Origin: CAYRGG01 sp964423745
GTDB taxonomy: Bacteria > Pseudomonadota > Gammaproteobacteria > Competibacterales > Competibacteraceae
NCBI GenBank assembly: GCA_964423745.1
Contig: CAYRGG010000001.1
Span: 127,622-191,621, forward strand
DNA: 64,000 nucleotides
Reading direction: 5' to 3'
In this document: positions 26,164 to 35,429 of the stretch, one piece after another
Layout: each line of letters starts with the position of its first letter
How positions within the stretch are numbered: position 1 is the stretch's first letter
Program-made: the position numbers and the translations under genes
The notes under the pieces: generated by a model
What the model saw: only the letters and a program-made list of their open reading frames with translations
Database searches by the model: none
What the model was told of the DNA's origin: nothing

Positions 26164-27282
26164 ATGTCATCAGTTGATACGATTACTGTGGTCCGCAATA
26201 AGTTTCGAACATTACTGCCGGTTTTGGATGAACGAATGCGGCGTCTTTGGGCCGCCAATGAAGCCCGCGCCCTGGGTTGGGGTGGCATTGCAACGGTAGC
26301 GGAAGCGACCGGTTTATCCCGCACCACCATTTGCGTCGGTCTGAAAGAATTAGATTCCTCAGACTTAAAACCATCCAATAATTTTACTGGTATCCGCCAA
26401 CCAGGTGCCGGTCGTCCTGGTCTTGACAAGATTGATGGCGCTTTACGCCAGAATCTTGAGTCGCTGCTGTTGACTGCCACACAGGACGATCCCGACACAC
26501 CCCTGCATTGGACGTGCAAGAGCACACGTCAACTGGCGCAAGCCCTGGCGCAACAGGGTCATCAGATCAGCCATACGACCCTTGCCACCCTCATCCGTGA
26601 ACTGGGCTATCGGCTTCAAGGCACCCGCGGATCAGCGGCGGAAAAAAATCAGCGCGACTACGATACCAAGTTCCACGTTATCAAGGAGCAAGTTAAAGCC
26701 TTTACAGGATCGGGCAGTCCCGTGGTTGCCATAGAGACGCTAAGAAAGATGCCCAATGTAGACACTCATCCAAAATCGAAGCCGGCGGCAAGGATATTGC
26801 GTCCTGAGCGGGTTGCAGCAGACTTTGCTGTAAGTAACAGGCCAATCTGCCAGCCCGTTTGGAAAAAAAACCACATTTTACATGACAAATTAGCCTTTGC
26901 CGTCGAGTGTCTGGAACGCTGGTGGTTTAGGACCGGCATCACCTTGTACCCCTATAACCGGGAGATGCTGGTTATCACCGATAGCAGCAATGGAGGCGGT
27001 ACAACATTTCGCCTATGGAGAAAAGCGCTACAGGATATGGCGCAAGGTGCAGATTTGCAGATCGTTACCTGTTCGTTACCCTCGGGCGCCTACAAATGGC
27101 GCCAGCTCACCCACACCATGTATTGCCAAATCATCGAGAATTGGCCCAATCGACTACAGTGCAGTCAGGATGTTTTTATAAGCCTGATTGGTGACTCCAC
27201 GGGCAATACCAACGCCAATAGTTTTTCATCATTATTGGATAACATAAATCATGCCGCGATTCCGCTCAATGCAGAGGGTTAA
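26164..27282 (+). CDS. ISAzo13-type transposase, catalytically degenerate but open frame
   Basis: About 372 residues from ATG 26164 (the frame extends to a TTG at 26092). The N-terminal half matches ISAzo13 transposases well: LPVLDERMRRLWAANEARALG, WGGIATVAEATGLSRTTI, PLHWTCKSTRQLAQALAQQGH, LIRELGYRL. The DDE part is eroded: the first Asp site (SVDTKKK in the family) reads AIETLRK, the segment after it is unrecognisable, and the Glu site (KWNKIEHR) reads KWRQLTHT. Only the middle Asp (VITDSSNGGG) remains. No terminal inverted repeats were found at its ends. Transposition is unlikely; relic or repurposed DNA-binding protein. Confidence 0.75.
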   Translation: MSSVDTITVVRNKFRTLLPVLDERMRRLWAANEARALGWGGIATVAEATGLSRTTICVGLKELDSSDLKPSNNFTGIRQPGAGRPGLDKIDGALRQNLESLLLTATQDDPDTPLHWTCKSTRQLAQALAQQGHQISHTTLATLIRELGYRLQGTRGSAAEKNQRDYDTKFHVIKEQVKAFTGSGSPVVAIETLRKMPNVDTHPKSKPAARILRPERVAADFAVSNRPICQPVWKKNHILHDKLAFAVECLERWWFRTGITLYPYNREMLVITDSSNGGGTTFRLWRKALQDMAQGADLQIVTCSLPSGAYKWRQLTHTMYCQIIENWPNRLQCSQDVFISLIGDSTGNTNANSFSSLLDNINHAAIPLNAEG

Positions 27283-27574
27283 CCATTTAATTTCACTCGC
27301 GGGCTTTCCCGTTCAGCTTATCGCTTTACACGGCGACGGCTTCACTCTACGTTATCCCTCTTGTGCCTGCTAGGTTAGCACCCAACCTGGATGAATCCCT
27401 TCGCTGCTGTAAGCAAACGCTTGCCTAATTTGCGTTAGACTGTGATGATAAAAAAGCGGCGTGACACAGACTCGAACAAAAACTGTAGCCGCGAAGCCCC
27501 ATTCTTGTAACAATAAACGCTGTGTTCCATAGAATTACGGCTCATAAAAATAGATAGTGAAACGAGGAAAGATT

Positions 27575-27658
27575 ATGTCATGGATTAAAGATAATAACTG
27601 GCTAAGGATGGTTGGCGCCTATACCGAAGCTTGCACCAAAAAATCTACATTCCGGTAA
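27575..27658 (+). CDS. Possible 27-residue small ORF ahead of the GGDEF-EAL gene
   Basis: An ATG with a good ribosome site (CGAGGAAAG) opens a 27-codon frame (begins MSWIKDNNWLRMVGAYTEAC) that stops 33 bases before the probable start of the next gene. It may be a leader peptide that couples translation, or the stub of a lost gene. There is no homology I can name. Confidence 0.35.
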   Translation: MSWIKDNNWLRMVGAYTEACTKKSTFR

Positions 27659-27691
27659 AAAATGCAGGCTAGTGGTTTAGGAGTGAGTGTT

Positions 27692-29905
27692 ATGGGAAAA
27701 CCTCTTCGCTTGTTGATTATTGACGATTCACAGAAAGATACATTGCTGCTGGTTCGCGTCCTCGAGAATGTTGGTTATACGCCGGAATTTGCGCGTGTCG
27801 ATAAAGTCAATACTCTCCAGGAAATGGTTTCGAAACAAATCTGGGACGTAATTCTCTGCGATTCCAGGATGCCCACCCTAAGTCCAGAAAAAGCCCTCGC
27901 GGTCTGTCACCAAACGGGTGATGACACCCCATTTATCATTGTATCCGGTGTCATAGACGATGAAGAGGCGGTAGCGCTTCTCAAAACCGGCGCACAAGAC
28001 TTTATCAGAAAAGACAAACTCGCTCGCCTGGGACCAGCCATCGAGCGTGAGTTGAGGGAAAGGGCGCAACGTCACAAGCGCCGACAGGCGGAACAAGCAC
28101 TACGAAAAAGTCAGGATCGCTACCTGCGCCTGTTTATGGCGGCGGAGGTGTCTATTTGGGATATGGACCTTTCTAAGATTTTTAGCGCTCTGCAAGCGCT
28201 ACGAACAACGGGTGTCACTGATCTGCGGCAGCACTTAATAACCCATTGTGGAGTCGTACAGAATCTCATGGTCGCCATGCAAATCAACGACGCCAACGAT
28301 GCCGCCTTGCGGACCTTTGGGGCAACGTCGAAGGAACACTTGCAACAGGCTATTCCTAGGATTTTTGGCGATACCTCTTGTGATGTCGTTGTTGACTTAT
28401 TGTGCGCAATTTGGAGCCATGCGAACGTGTTCCGAGGGGAGGCGCAGCTGCATACCGTAGACGGTGGCGACGTGTCCGTTATATTGTCACTGCCAATCCC
28501 GAACACAGAAAGCAGTTTAGAAAGTATTCCAGTCAGTATGCTTGATATCACCGAGCGCAAATGGGCAGAGCAGCGCCTGCGTGATAGCGAAGCCCGTCTG
28601 AACTACCTGGCTTATCATGATGTCCTTACCGATCTGCCGAATCGCCTACTCTTCCAAGATCGCCTACAGCATGCCATGTCCAAGGCGCGCCGTGCTGACC
28701 ATCAGGTAGCGATACTGTTTATGGATCTAGACCGCTTTAAGACCATTAATGATAGCTTAGGACATGAGGTGGGAGACCGTTTTTTACAAGTGGTTGCCCA
28801 TCGTTTGCATAACTGTATGCGCCAGGGTGATACGGTTGCTCGCCTGGGAGGCGATGAGTTCGTCGTCATTCTGGAACAGTTCAAAGATATGAAGGAAATC
28901 GTGCTGGTTGCCCAAAAGATTCTGCAAACCTTGTCTCTACCGACCACTATTAAGGATCATGAGCTTTCTGTTACCACCAGTATCGGCATCAGTTTATATC
29001 CTGAGGACAGTGAAGATGTAGAGGGTCTTATGCGCTGTGCTGATATGGCCATGTATCGCGCCAAGGAGCGTAGTCGAAACAACTACCAGTTTTATTCTTC
29101 AGAAATGAGTCAAGGCGCTGTAGAAAGCCTTCTACTGGAAGGAGACCTACGCAAAGCTATCCCACAAGACCAGTTAGTTGTTCATTATCAGCCTCAGTTT
29201 GACCTCATCAATCGTCGATTGATCGGTATGGAGGCGCTGGTGCGTTGGCAACATCCCCAGCGGGGTATGATTGCTCCAACCGATTTCATACCGCTCGCAG
29301 AGGAAACAGGTTTGATCGTTTCCATCGGGGAGTGGGTAATGCGCACAGCCTGCACTCAAAATAAAGCTTGGCAGGAGGCCGGCTATCTACCATTTAGAGT
29401 TGCGGTGAACCTATCTGGCCGACAGTTTGGCCAAAAAAGTCTTGTTCAAACGGTGGATCAGATATTGTTTGACTCAGGGCTAGAACCTCAATATCTTGAA
29501 TTGGAACTCACTGAAACAGCAGTTATGCATGATGCTGCGAGCGCCATTGCCGCCCTCGAAGCATTAGGCCGTATGGGCGTCACCCTGGCCATCGATGATT
29601 TCGGGACTGGCTATTCGTCGCTCAGTTATCTGAAGCGATTCCCCATCCACAGGCTGAAAATCGATCGATCCTTCGTGCATGATTGCACGATAGACCCCAA
29701 TGATGCCGCCATCGTATCGTCTATTATAGCCTTGGCTCGGAGCATGGAATTCGAAGTTATCGCTGAAGGCGTGGAAACTGCGGATCAATTGCGCTTTTTG
29801 CATCAAGCAGGAGCCGACGCGGGTCAGGGTTATCTATACAGCTCGCCGCTACCGGCTGAGCGTGTAAAAAGGTTACTGGATTCTTTTTCTAATGATTATT
29901 ATTGA
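27692..29905 (+). CDS. Receiver-PAS-like-GGDEF-EAL response regulator
   Basis: About 737 residues. Receiver domain (LLIIDDSQ acidic pair; phospho-acceptor Asp in ILCDSRMP; Lys in FIRKDK), then a divergent PAS-type segment ending in MLDITERKWAEQRL, a GGDEF domain with intact RLGGDEF and I-site RQGD, and an EAL domain with intact EALVRW, ELTE, DDFGTGYSS and EGVET. ATG 27692 has an AGGAG site; the frame also allows 27662. It faces the sensory operon 29927-35293 tail to tail, 22 bp away, and could be an output of that kinase. Converts phosphorylation into cyclic-di-GMP change. Confidence 0.9.
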   Translation: MGKPLRLLIIDDSQKDTLLLVRVLENVGYTPEFARVDKVNTLQEMVSKQIWDVILCDSRMPTLSPEKALAVCHQTGDDTPFIIVSGVIDDEEAVALLKTGAQDFIRKDKLARLGPAIERELRERAQRHKRRQAEQALRKSQDRYLRLFMAAEVSIWDMDLSKIFSALQALRTTGVTDLRQHLITHCGVVQNLMVAMQINDANDAALRTFGATSKEHLQQAIPRIFGDTSCDVVVDLLCAIWSHANVFRGEAQLHTVDGGDVSVILSLPIPNTESSLESIPVSMLDITERKWAEQRLRDSEARLNYLAYHDVLTDLPNRLLFQDRLQHAMSKARRADHQVAILFMDLDRFKTINDSLGHEVGDRFLQVVAHRLHNCMRQGDTVARLGGDEFVVILEQFKDMKEIVLVAQKILQTLSLPTTIKDHELSVTTSIGISLYPEDSEDVEGLMRCADMAMYRAKERSRNNYQFYSSEMSQGAVESLLLEGDLRKAIPQDQLVVHYQPQFDLINRRLIGMEALVRWQHPQRGMIAPTDFIPLAEETGLIVSIGEWVMRTACTQNKAWQEAGYLPFRVAVNLSGRQFGQKSLVQTVDQILFDSGLEPQYLELELTETAVMHDAASAIAALEALGRMGVTLAIDDFGTGYSSLSYLKRFPIHRLKIDRSFVHDCTIDPNDAAIVSSIIALARSMEFEVIAEGVETADQLRFLHQAGADAGQGYLYSSPLPAERVKRLLDSFSNDYY

Positions 29906-29926
29906 TCCAGTCAAGTGAGCACCCTG

Positions 29927-30376
29927 TTATTTTTTAAACATTGCATTTGGTGACCACTCATTGAGTGCAGTCCAATAAATGCCCACATTCACCACGGTTT
30001 TGCTAAATTCACTAGAACTCAGAGGTTTACGCACATAGCTGTTGGCGCCCAATCGGTAACTTGATGCAATGTCTTTTTCATCATCCGAAGAGGTTAGTAT
30101 CACCACCGGCAGGTAACGCGTCCGCTCGTGGCTTCTGATCTGCCGCAGTACCTCTAATCCATCAATTTTAGGTAATTTCAAATCCAGTAAAACCGCGGCC
30201 AGCAATTCGTCCGCGGGTTGCGCCTTTTTTTCAATGGGAAACAGATAATCAAGAGCTTCCGCACCGTCTCTGGCAACCACCATCGGATTCGATAGCTGAC
30301 TTCTCCGAAAAGCGCGCTGCACTAAGATTTCATCCTTTCGATTATCTTCGACCAATAGAATAGCACCGTTGTTCAT
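29927..30376 (-). CDS. Single-domain response regulator, Rcp1-like
   Basis: 149 residues consisting of one receiver domain: acidic pair in LLVEDNRKDE, phospho-acceptor Asp65 in VLLDLKLPKIDG, Ser/Thr in ILTSSDD and Lys in YVRKPLSS. The extended loop and the C-terminal helix (FSKTVVNVGIYWTALNE) are typical of Rcp1-type partners of phytochrome-class histidine kinases. Its ATG overlaps the kinase stop by four bases, so the pair is translationally coupled. No output domain: it must act through protein contact or as a phosphate shuttle. Confidence 0.92.
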   Translation of the reverse strand: MNNGAILLVEDNRKDEILVQRAFRRSQLSNPMVVARDGAEALDYLFPIEKKAQPADELLAAVLLDLKLPKIDGLEVLRQIRSHERTRYLPVVILTSSDDEKDIASSYRLGANSYVRKPLSSSEFSKTVVNVGIYWTALNEWSPNAMFKK

Positions 30377-32718
30377 GGTTGTATTCCCCCTGTTTCTAGG
30401 GTGAAAAAGAACGTCGCACCCCTATCCACTTCACTGTAGGCCCAGATACGCCCCCCATGCCGGCGAATGATACGCTGCACTGTAGCAAGACCAACACCTG
30501 TACCCTCAAACTCTTCGACGTTGTGTAGTCGTTGAAAGGGCTTAAACAATTTGCTTGCGTAACTTATATCAAAACCGACACCGTTGTCCTGAACAAAAAA
30601 TGTGGTTGGACCATTGCCACTTCTCCTACCAAATATGATTTCGCCCTGTTGCTTCTTACTGGTGTACTTCCAAGCATTACCGAGAAGATTTTCCATAACG
30701 ATTCCTATTAATCGGCGATCCCCATTGACCTCTATGCCAGGCGTGATTGTCACAATGACATCACGGTCCGGATGACTCTTGCGCAAGGCATGCTCGATGC
30801 TCCGCGCCATCTCCGATAGATTCACGGTCCCCAGGGTGATTTCCCCTCGGGTACTGCGCGAGAGCTGCAGCAAACCGGCAATCAACTCTCCCATCTCCTC
30901 GCTGCTTTCCTTGAGATACTGAAGATACGATTTGCCTTCTTCATCCAATTGTTCGCCATAATCTTCCAATAACGCTTGACTGAAACCACTCAACGATCGC
31001 AACGGTGCGCGAAGATCGTGCGATACCGAGTAGTTGAAGGTCTCCAGTTCCTGGTTCAACAAGTCCGCAGCTCTGTTTGCCGCCTGCAAATCTGCTTCGT
31101 GTCGGCTCAGAAGTAGCGTGGTTATAGTCGCTATAAAGGCGGCTATAAGTAAGCTACCAAAGCAGACCCCAACGAGAATCGAAATGGCGGTTACCAATCG
31201 TTGCTCCATGGTATCGCGCAGATTAAACACATTTTTCTGTACTGTAGCGACAAGTTTGTTAGCCTGGGCCGTTAGGCTAGTGGCCTGCTCGCGATGCGTG
31301 GCAAGCAACCCGCTGATCTGTTCGGAAACCACCAGTTCGTTCTTACGTTTATCAAACAGGGTGTCGTCACCTGATCCAAATGCCACCAAACGATCTTTCA
31401 GGTTCAACACTTGGGTAGCCAATATCGGATTACGTTTTGCCAAATCAGAGTTCTGGAAAATCCCGACAGCATTTCGAAACACCTCCAAAGAACTCTTAAA
31501 GCGGTTGAAAAGATTAGTGATCGTGTGTCGATCATCGGCATCGGTGACGGCTGTCAGCAAACCGATTAGCAGATTACTTTCAGCTTTAATTTCCAGCGCA
31601 TACCGAAGATTTTGAATAGTCGCATCCACCAATTCCACAGGTGACGATTTGACTTGGCGGCTAGTTTTTAGGTATTGGACCTGTAATTTGGACTGCAGCT
31701 TCGGTATTAAGGTGTCGAGTTTTTTGATCACCTCCTGGATTGCGTCGGTGACGTTCAGGTATTCCGCCGAGTTCCCTTCACTTAACAGCGTATGACAGGG
31801 ATTCGCGGCGATCAAACCCCTCACTAATGCGGCGATTCCTCGCCTATGGGAATCACCATCGATTGCCTCATGGCGTAAACGGCGACCGCGCATTGTCGCT
31901 ATCGCGAGTCGACACTCTTGCCACCATTGCTCGCTCGGAAAATAGAACGAATTTCCGAGTACACTTGCAAGGCGATAAGTAGCGCTCTGGATTTCTAACC
32001 ATTCGATTAAAACATTCGCATTGCTTTCCATCATGTCTTTTAAATCCGCGGCATCCTGTCGACCCGCCCGTCTGGCGAAAAGATTCGCTAGCGACGTAGC
32101 TCCATAGACAATAGGATTTAGCGTATCAACCAGATCGCCCTGCACACCCCGCAAATTCCCGAGATCTGAATACTTTTCATGCTGTAAAACGAGCCGCTTC
32201 TGGGTCGCTTCTTTTAGCTCGACTAACGTCTTAGTGATGGTGGCGCTGTGCCACTTGATGGTATCGAAAGTGGCACCATGATCGCTAGCGCTTAGCTGGT
32301 CCATGCTGCTATTGATCTCTTGTACCAACGTATTGAGCCGGGTCTCCGTCTGGCGAAGTTCCTGTTCGCTCTGTGATGCGGCTAGTACTGGCGCCCCAGC
32401 TGCAAGCAAAGCGCTATTTGCGGAAAGCCCCATAACTGCCATGAGCTCAGGAATGGCTTCGCTAGCCGTGGTATTAACAATTTCGCCGAACTGATTGAAC
32501 AAATACAGAGCGAAACCAGTGATAAATAACGTCAACAGGGCAATACCGAAAAAACCAGCATACAGTTTCGCCCTAAAACTGCTCAACCAGGATGTGATCA
32601 ATGTGTCCTTTAGGCGGATCTTTGACACAGAAAACAAACCCGAAACTGCTTTTGTCCCTTTACTGCCATCAGCCAAGCAAAGAAAATTGACTTGGTAACC
32701 TCGATCGCCAGTCGGCAA
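30373..32718 (-). CDS. Membrane sensor histidine kinase with large helical periplasmic domain
   Basis: Up to 781 residues from a TTG; the true start is uncertain and may be near the stretch LITSWLSSF just before the first helix (YAGFFGIALLTLFITGFAL). A mostly helical periplasmic domain of about 430 residues, TorS-like in style, is followed by a second helix (ISILVGVCFGSLLIAAFIA), a coiled linker, a phytochrome-class dimerisation domain with His567 (SVSHDLRAPLRSL) and the ATPase domain (ENLLGNAWKYT, DNGVGF, GTGVGLATV). It follows two solute-binding-protein genes in one operon, which probably present ligand to its periplasmic domain. Confidence 0.88.
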   Translation of the reverse strand: MPTGDRGYQVNFLCLADGSKGTKAVSGLFSVSKIRLKDTLITSWLSSFRAKLYAGFFGIALLTLFITGFALYLFNQFGEIVNTTASEAIPELMAVMGLSANSALLAAGAPVLAASQSEQELRQTETRLNTLVQEINSSMDQLSASDHGATFDTIKWHSATITKTLVELKEATQKRLVLQHEKYSDLGNLRGVQGDLVDTLNPIVYGATSLANLFARRAGRQDAADLKDMMESNANVLIEWLEIQSATYRLASVLGNSFYFPSEQWWQECRLAIATMRGRRLRHEAIDGDSHRRGIAALVRGLIAANPCHTLLSEGNSAEYLNVTDAIQEVIKKLDTLIPKLQSKLQVQYLKTSRQVKSSPVELVDATIQNLRYALEIKAESNLLIGLLTAVTDADDRHTITNLFNRFKSSLEVFRNAVGIFQNSDLAKRNPILATQVLNLKDRLVAFGSGDDTLFDKRKNELVVSEQISGLLATHREQATSLTAQANKLVATVQKNVFNLRDTMEQRLVTAISILVGVCFGSLLIAAFIATITTLLLSRHEADLQAANRAADLLNQELETFNYSVSHDLRAPLRSLSGFSQALLEDYGEQLDEEGKSYLQYLKESSEEMGELIAGLLQLSRSTRGEITLGTVNLSEMARSIEHALRKSHPDRDVIVTITPGIEVNGDRRLIGIVMENLLGNAWKYTSKKQQGEIIFGRRSGNGPTTFFVQDNGVGFDISYASKLFKPFQRLHNVEEFEGTGVGLATVQRIIRRHGGRIWAYSEVDRGATFFFTLETGGIQP

Positions 32719-32742
32719 TTTACTTCGCGGGTGCCATATAGG

Positions 32743-33750
32743 TTAATCGATAATATCATTGTCACGCAGTATCTGTTCCGCATTCGTGGCATCGATAGTT
32801 TTTGTCGGTAGGGTGATGCAGGGTTTTATCGGTTCGCCGTTTAATAATTTCAATGCCTGGCGAATTCCCTCGTCACCTGGGGTCTTGTAGAGAAATGTCG
32901 CCGTCAGAATGCCCTCGTATACCCACATTACGCCTTCAGCTGGGATGGCATCTATGCCCAAAAAGGCTATGTTCTTTTCACGTCCGACGTCTTTAGCCGC
33001 AAGATAGGCACCGTAAGCCATAGGGTCATTATGGGCATAAACCAGATCTATATCCGGGTGCGCATCCAGCGCCTTGGTCATAATTTCATAGCCCAGGTCT
33101 TGTTTCCAGTCACCATCTGTGGGCTTTGTCAGTATATTGATGCCCGGTTCCTTTGCGACCACGTCGTAGAAGCCTGCATGGCGGTCCTGGGCAGGGGTCG
33201 AAGCCATTCCTCCCCAGATTTCTACAACGTTACCTTTTGCTTTGCCGGGTCCCCCCAGTAAATTGACGGCATATTCCCCCGCTGCGCGTCCGATAATTTT
33301 ATTATCACCACCGATAAACTGAGTATAACGATCGTTAACCAGATCACGGTCTAGGACGATGACTGGGATACCCTGATCAAATGCCTTATTGACCACAGGC
33401 GTCAACGCCTCTGCTACTTTAGGTGAGATTAGAATGACATCCACGTTGCGATCGATAAATTCTTCCATGTCAGCGATCTGTTTGACAGTGTCGTCCATAC
33501 CATTGCGAACCAGCAATTTAATTTCTGGATGCTTCGCTGCCTCGTCTCGTAGTTCTTTATTGAACAGCAGACGCCAAGGCTCTGTTGTAGTTGCTTGTGA
33601 AAAGCCAATGACATGTTTACCGGTTTCGGCATAGGCGATTGAAAAGCTCGTCACTGAGCTGACCAAAACCATCCAAAAAACGAGAAATGATAGCCTGATG
33701 TTCAGCCTTATTTTGCGGTAGGATGAACGGAATAGTCTTTTTAGGTTCAC
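32743..33750 (-). CDS. Periplasmic sugar-type solute-binding protein (ribose/TorT/LuxP class)
   Basis: 335 residues. Signal peptide with cleavage near SIAYA-ETG (residue 41), then a type I periplasmic-binding fold: HVIGFSQATTTEPWR, VDVILISPKVAEALTPVV, GIPVIVLDRDLVND, YAHNDPMAYGAYLAA and FLGIDAIPAEG. The same fold is used by RbsB, XylF, TorT and LuxP. No ATPase or permease gene is near; the gene ends 24 bp ahead of the histidine kinase, so a sensory role is favoured over transport. Confidence 0.9.
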   Translation of the reverse strand: MNLKRLFRSSYRKIRLNIRLSFLVFWMVLVSSVTSFSIAYAETGKHVIGFSQATTTEPWRLLFNKELRDEAAKHPEIKLLVRNGMDDTVKQIADMEEFIDRNVDVILISPKVAEALTPVVNKAFDQGIPVIVLDRDLVNDRYTQFIGGDNKIIGRAAGEYAVNLLGGPGKAKGNVVEIWGGMASTPAQDRHAGFYDVVAKEPGINILTKPTDGDWKQDLGYEIMTKALDAHPDIDLVYAHNDPMAYGAYLAAKDVGREKNIAFLGIDAIPAEGVMWVYEGILTATFLYKTPGDEGIRQALKLLNGEPIKPCITLPTKTIDATNAEQILRDNDIID

Positions 33751-33754
33751 GCCG

Positions 33755-35293
33755 TTAGTCCCTATTTAGAGGTGATAATCCCATAGCCGCACGGTAAATC
33801 ACCCGTTGTTTTTCCCGGCCGCGCTGATCTGTGATTTTTTCCCACTCCTTGGCAGCTTGTGTCATGGCCTGCTTCACCGTCAGTTCTTGCTTGAGCGCTT
33901 TGTCCAAATTGGCCTCCAATGCCTCGGTGTAGTCATGGAATCCGGGTAACCGTAAGTCTAAGGCAACGTGGGGTGAATCCAGGCTGGTCCTCAATACACC
34001 CAGGTATTCAGAGGCGGATCGCTTGCTGAGGGCACGGGTCCAAGCGTCTAGATTGGTAAAATGGCTGAAACGGTAAGGATTAATGCCACTACCGCTGGTC
34101 ATCACATCTCGCAGGCTGTTTTCTGGGCTTGAATACCACATCAAGTAATTCCAAGCAGCTTCGCCATTGCGACTGTTGTTGGGAACACCACCGACCCAAC
34201 CGCCAAAGGCGAGAAAAGGCACCTTATAGGGTATTTTGACATGGTCCCAAACGTCCTTTTTATAATTCCATATTTGATGAGTTCCGGGTAATCTAAAATA
34301 ACCCACGTTACTGGCAATACTAGACCGGTTCCTATCTTCGGCTAGGGTACCTGTATCGCCCCAGTCCAGTAGCATCGCAACCCGACCTGCGATGAATTGC
34401 TGACGCGCTTCAATAATCCCATAATCTTTTGCTTCTGGGGGACAAAAACGCAGAATATCCAGATATTCTTCCACCGCACGGATCCACCCTGGATTCCCTA
34501 TTTGCGCACGCATTGTTTCTGGATCAAAAAATTGTGATCCAGGGTAATCAGGGTGATTAGTGTAGGCGGCGGCTCTGCTGAACACGTTCCAAAATTGCTG
34601 AGTACCACGGGCAAAGGGCTCCGCCGCACCGAATACTTTCTTTCCATCAGGACCTTTTCTGCCTGAAAAGAATTCAGCGATGTTCTGATACTCTTTCCAG
34701 GTGTCTGGAGCTGCCAGCTCATAACCATAGCGTGCTTCGAACTGAATACGATGATCTGGCGCTTCGAATAAATCCTTACGATAATAACCATTGTAGGAAT
34801 CACCATCGATGGTTACTGCAATCCACTTTCCGTCCCATACCATAAGGCGATCCCGAAAAGACGGATGGATATCGTCAAACGCTTCTTCATCGGTAAGTTC
34901 AGCAGGAAGCTCTGCGAGGTAGGGAAAAAAATCCCCTGCCCAGGCTGGGGCATACAAGATAACGTCAAAGACCGATGTTTCGGAGGTCAACGCGGACATA
35001 TACTCGTCAAACAGTTGATCAAAAGGGAACTGTACTACAGTGACTTTGCCGCCCGTCCTCTCCTCCCACGTCTGCGCATGAACTTTGGCGGGATTACCGA
35101 TTGCTGAGGCTGCCTGCACTGCCACGACGATTTCAATGCCGTCAAATGTCTTAGTGGGCTTATCATCTGACCAGGTTATCTGAAACAGATTTGGGGCCAT
35201 TAAGGCGATGGCCAGAATCAAGCAGGTTGGAAAGTTTTTAAGGTTATTCAGTACCCACGCTTCGAAAACAGTATGGCAGGAGATGGGGAGCAT
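33755..35293 (-). CDS. Extracellular solute-binding protein, family 1 (oligosaccharide type)
   Basis: 512 residues with an N-terminal hydrophobic segment (about 22-38) acting as signal or anchor. The type II binding fold is shown by GIEIVVAVQAASAIGNPAK, WEERTGGKVTVVQFPFDQLFDEYMSAL, DGDSYNGYYRKDLFEAP and FLAFGGWVGGVPNNSRN. First gene of the operon; four bases separate it from the second binding protein. Partner ABC permeases are absent from the window, so it may serve ligand capture for the histidine kinase. Sugar specificity is a guess from the family. Confidence 0.88.
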   Translation of the reverse strand: MLPISCHTVFEAWVLNNLKNFPTCLILAIALMAPNLFQITWSDDKPTKTFDGIEIVVAVQAASAIGNPAKVHAQTWEERTGGKVTVVQFPFDQLFDEYMSALTSETSVFDVILYAPAWAGDFFPYLAELPAELTDEEAFDDIHPSFRDRLMVWDGKWIAVTIDGDSYNGYYRKDLFEAPDHRIQFEARYGYELAAPDTWKEYQNIAEFFSGRKGPDGKKVFGAAEPFARGTQQFWNVFSRAAAYTNHPDYPGSQFFDPETMRAQIGNPGWIRAVEEYLDILRFCPPEAKDYGIIEARQQFIAGRVAMLLDWGDTGTLAEDRNRSSIASNVGYFRLPGTHQIWNYKKDVWDHVKIPYKVPFLAFGGWVGGVPNNSRNGEAAWNYLMWYSSPENSLRDVMTSGSGINPYRFSHFTNLDAWTRALSKRSASEYLGVLRTSLDSPHVALDLRLPGFHDYTEALEANLDKALKQELTVKQAMTQAAKEWEKITDQRGREKQRVIYRAAMGLSPLNRD

Positions 35294-35429
35294 ACTTCTT
35301 TATTTCCATAAAAAACATAATCCGATGCTGTCTTTTTAGCAGAGAAAGACCAGAAAATCCAATCAAATAATCAACAGGATGCTTGCAAATGAGCGAGTTT
35401 ACCTATTGGGTTATTTTTCCACAGCTTTT

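Noticed and set aside
26164..27282. Complete insertion sequence
   Set aside because: No terminal inverted repeats or target duplication could be identified around the transposase-like gene.
31034..31615. 193-codon plus-strand frame
   Set aside because: Antisense to the histidine kinase; no recognisable domain or start signal.
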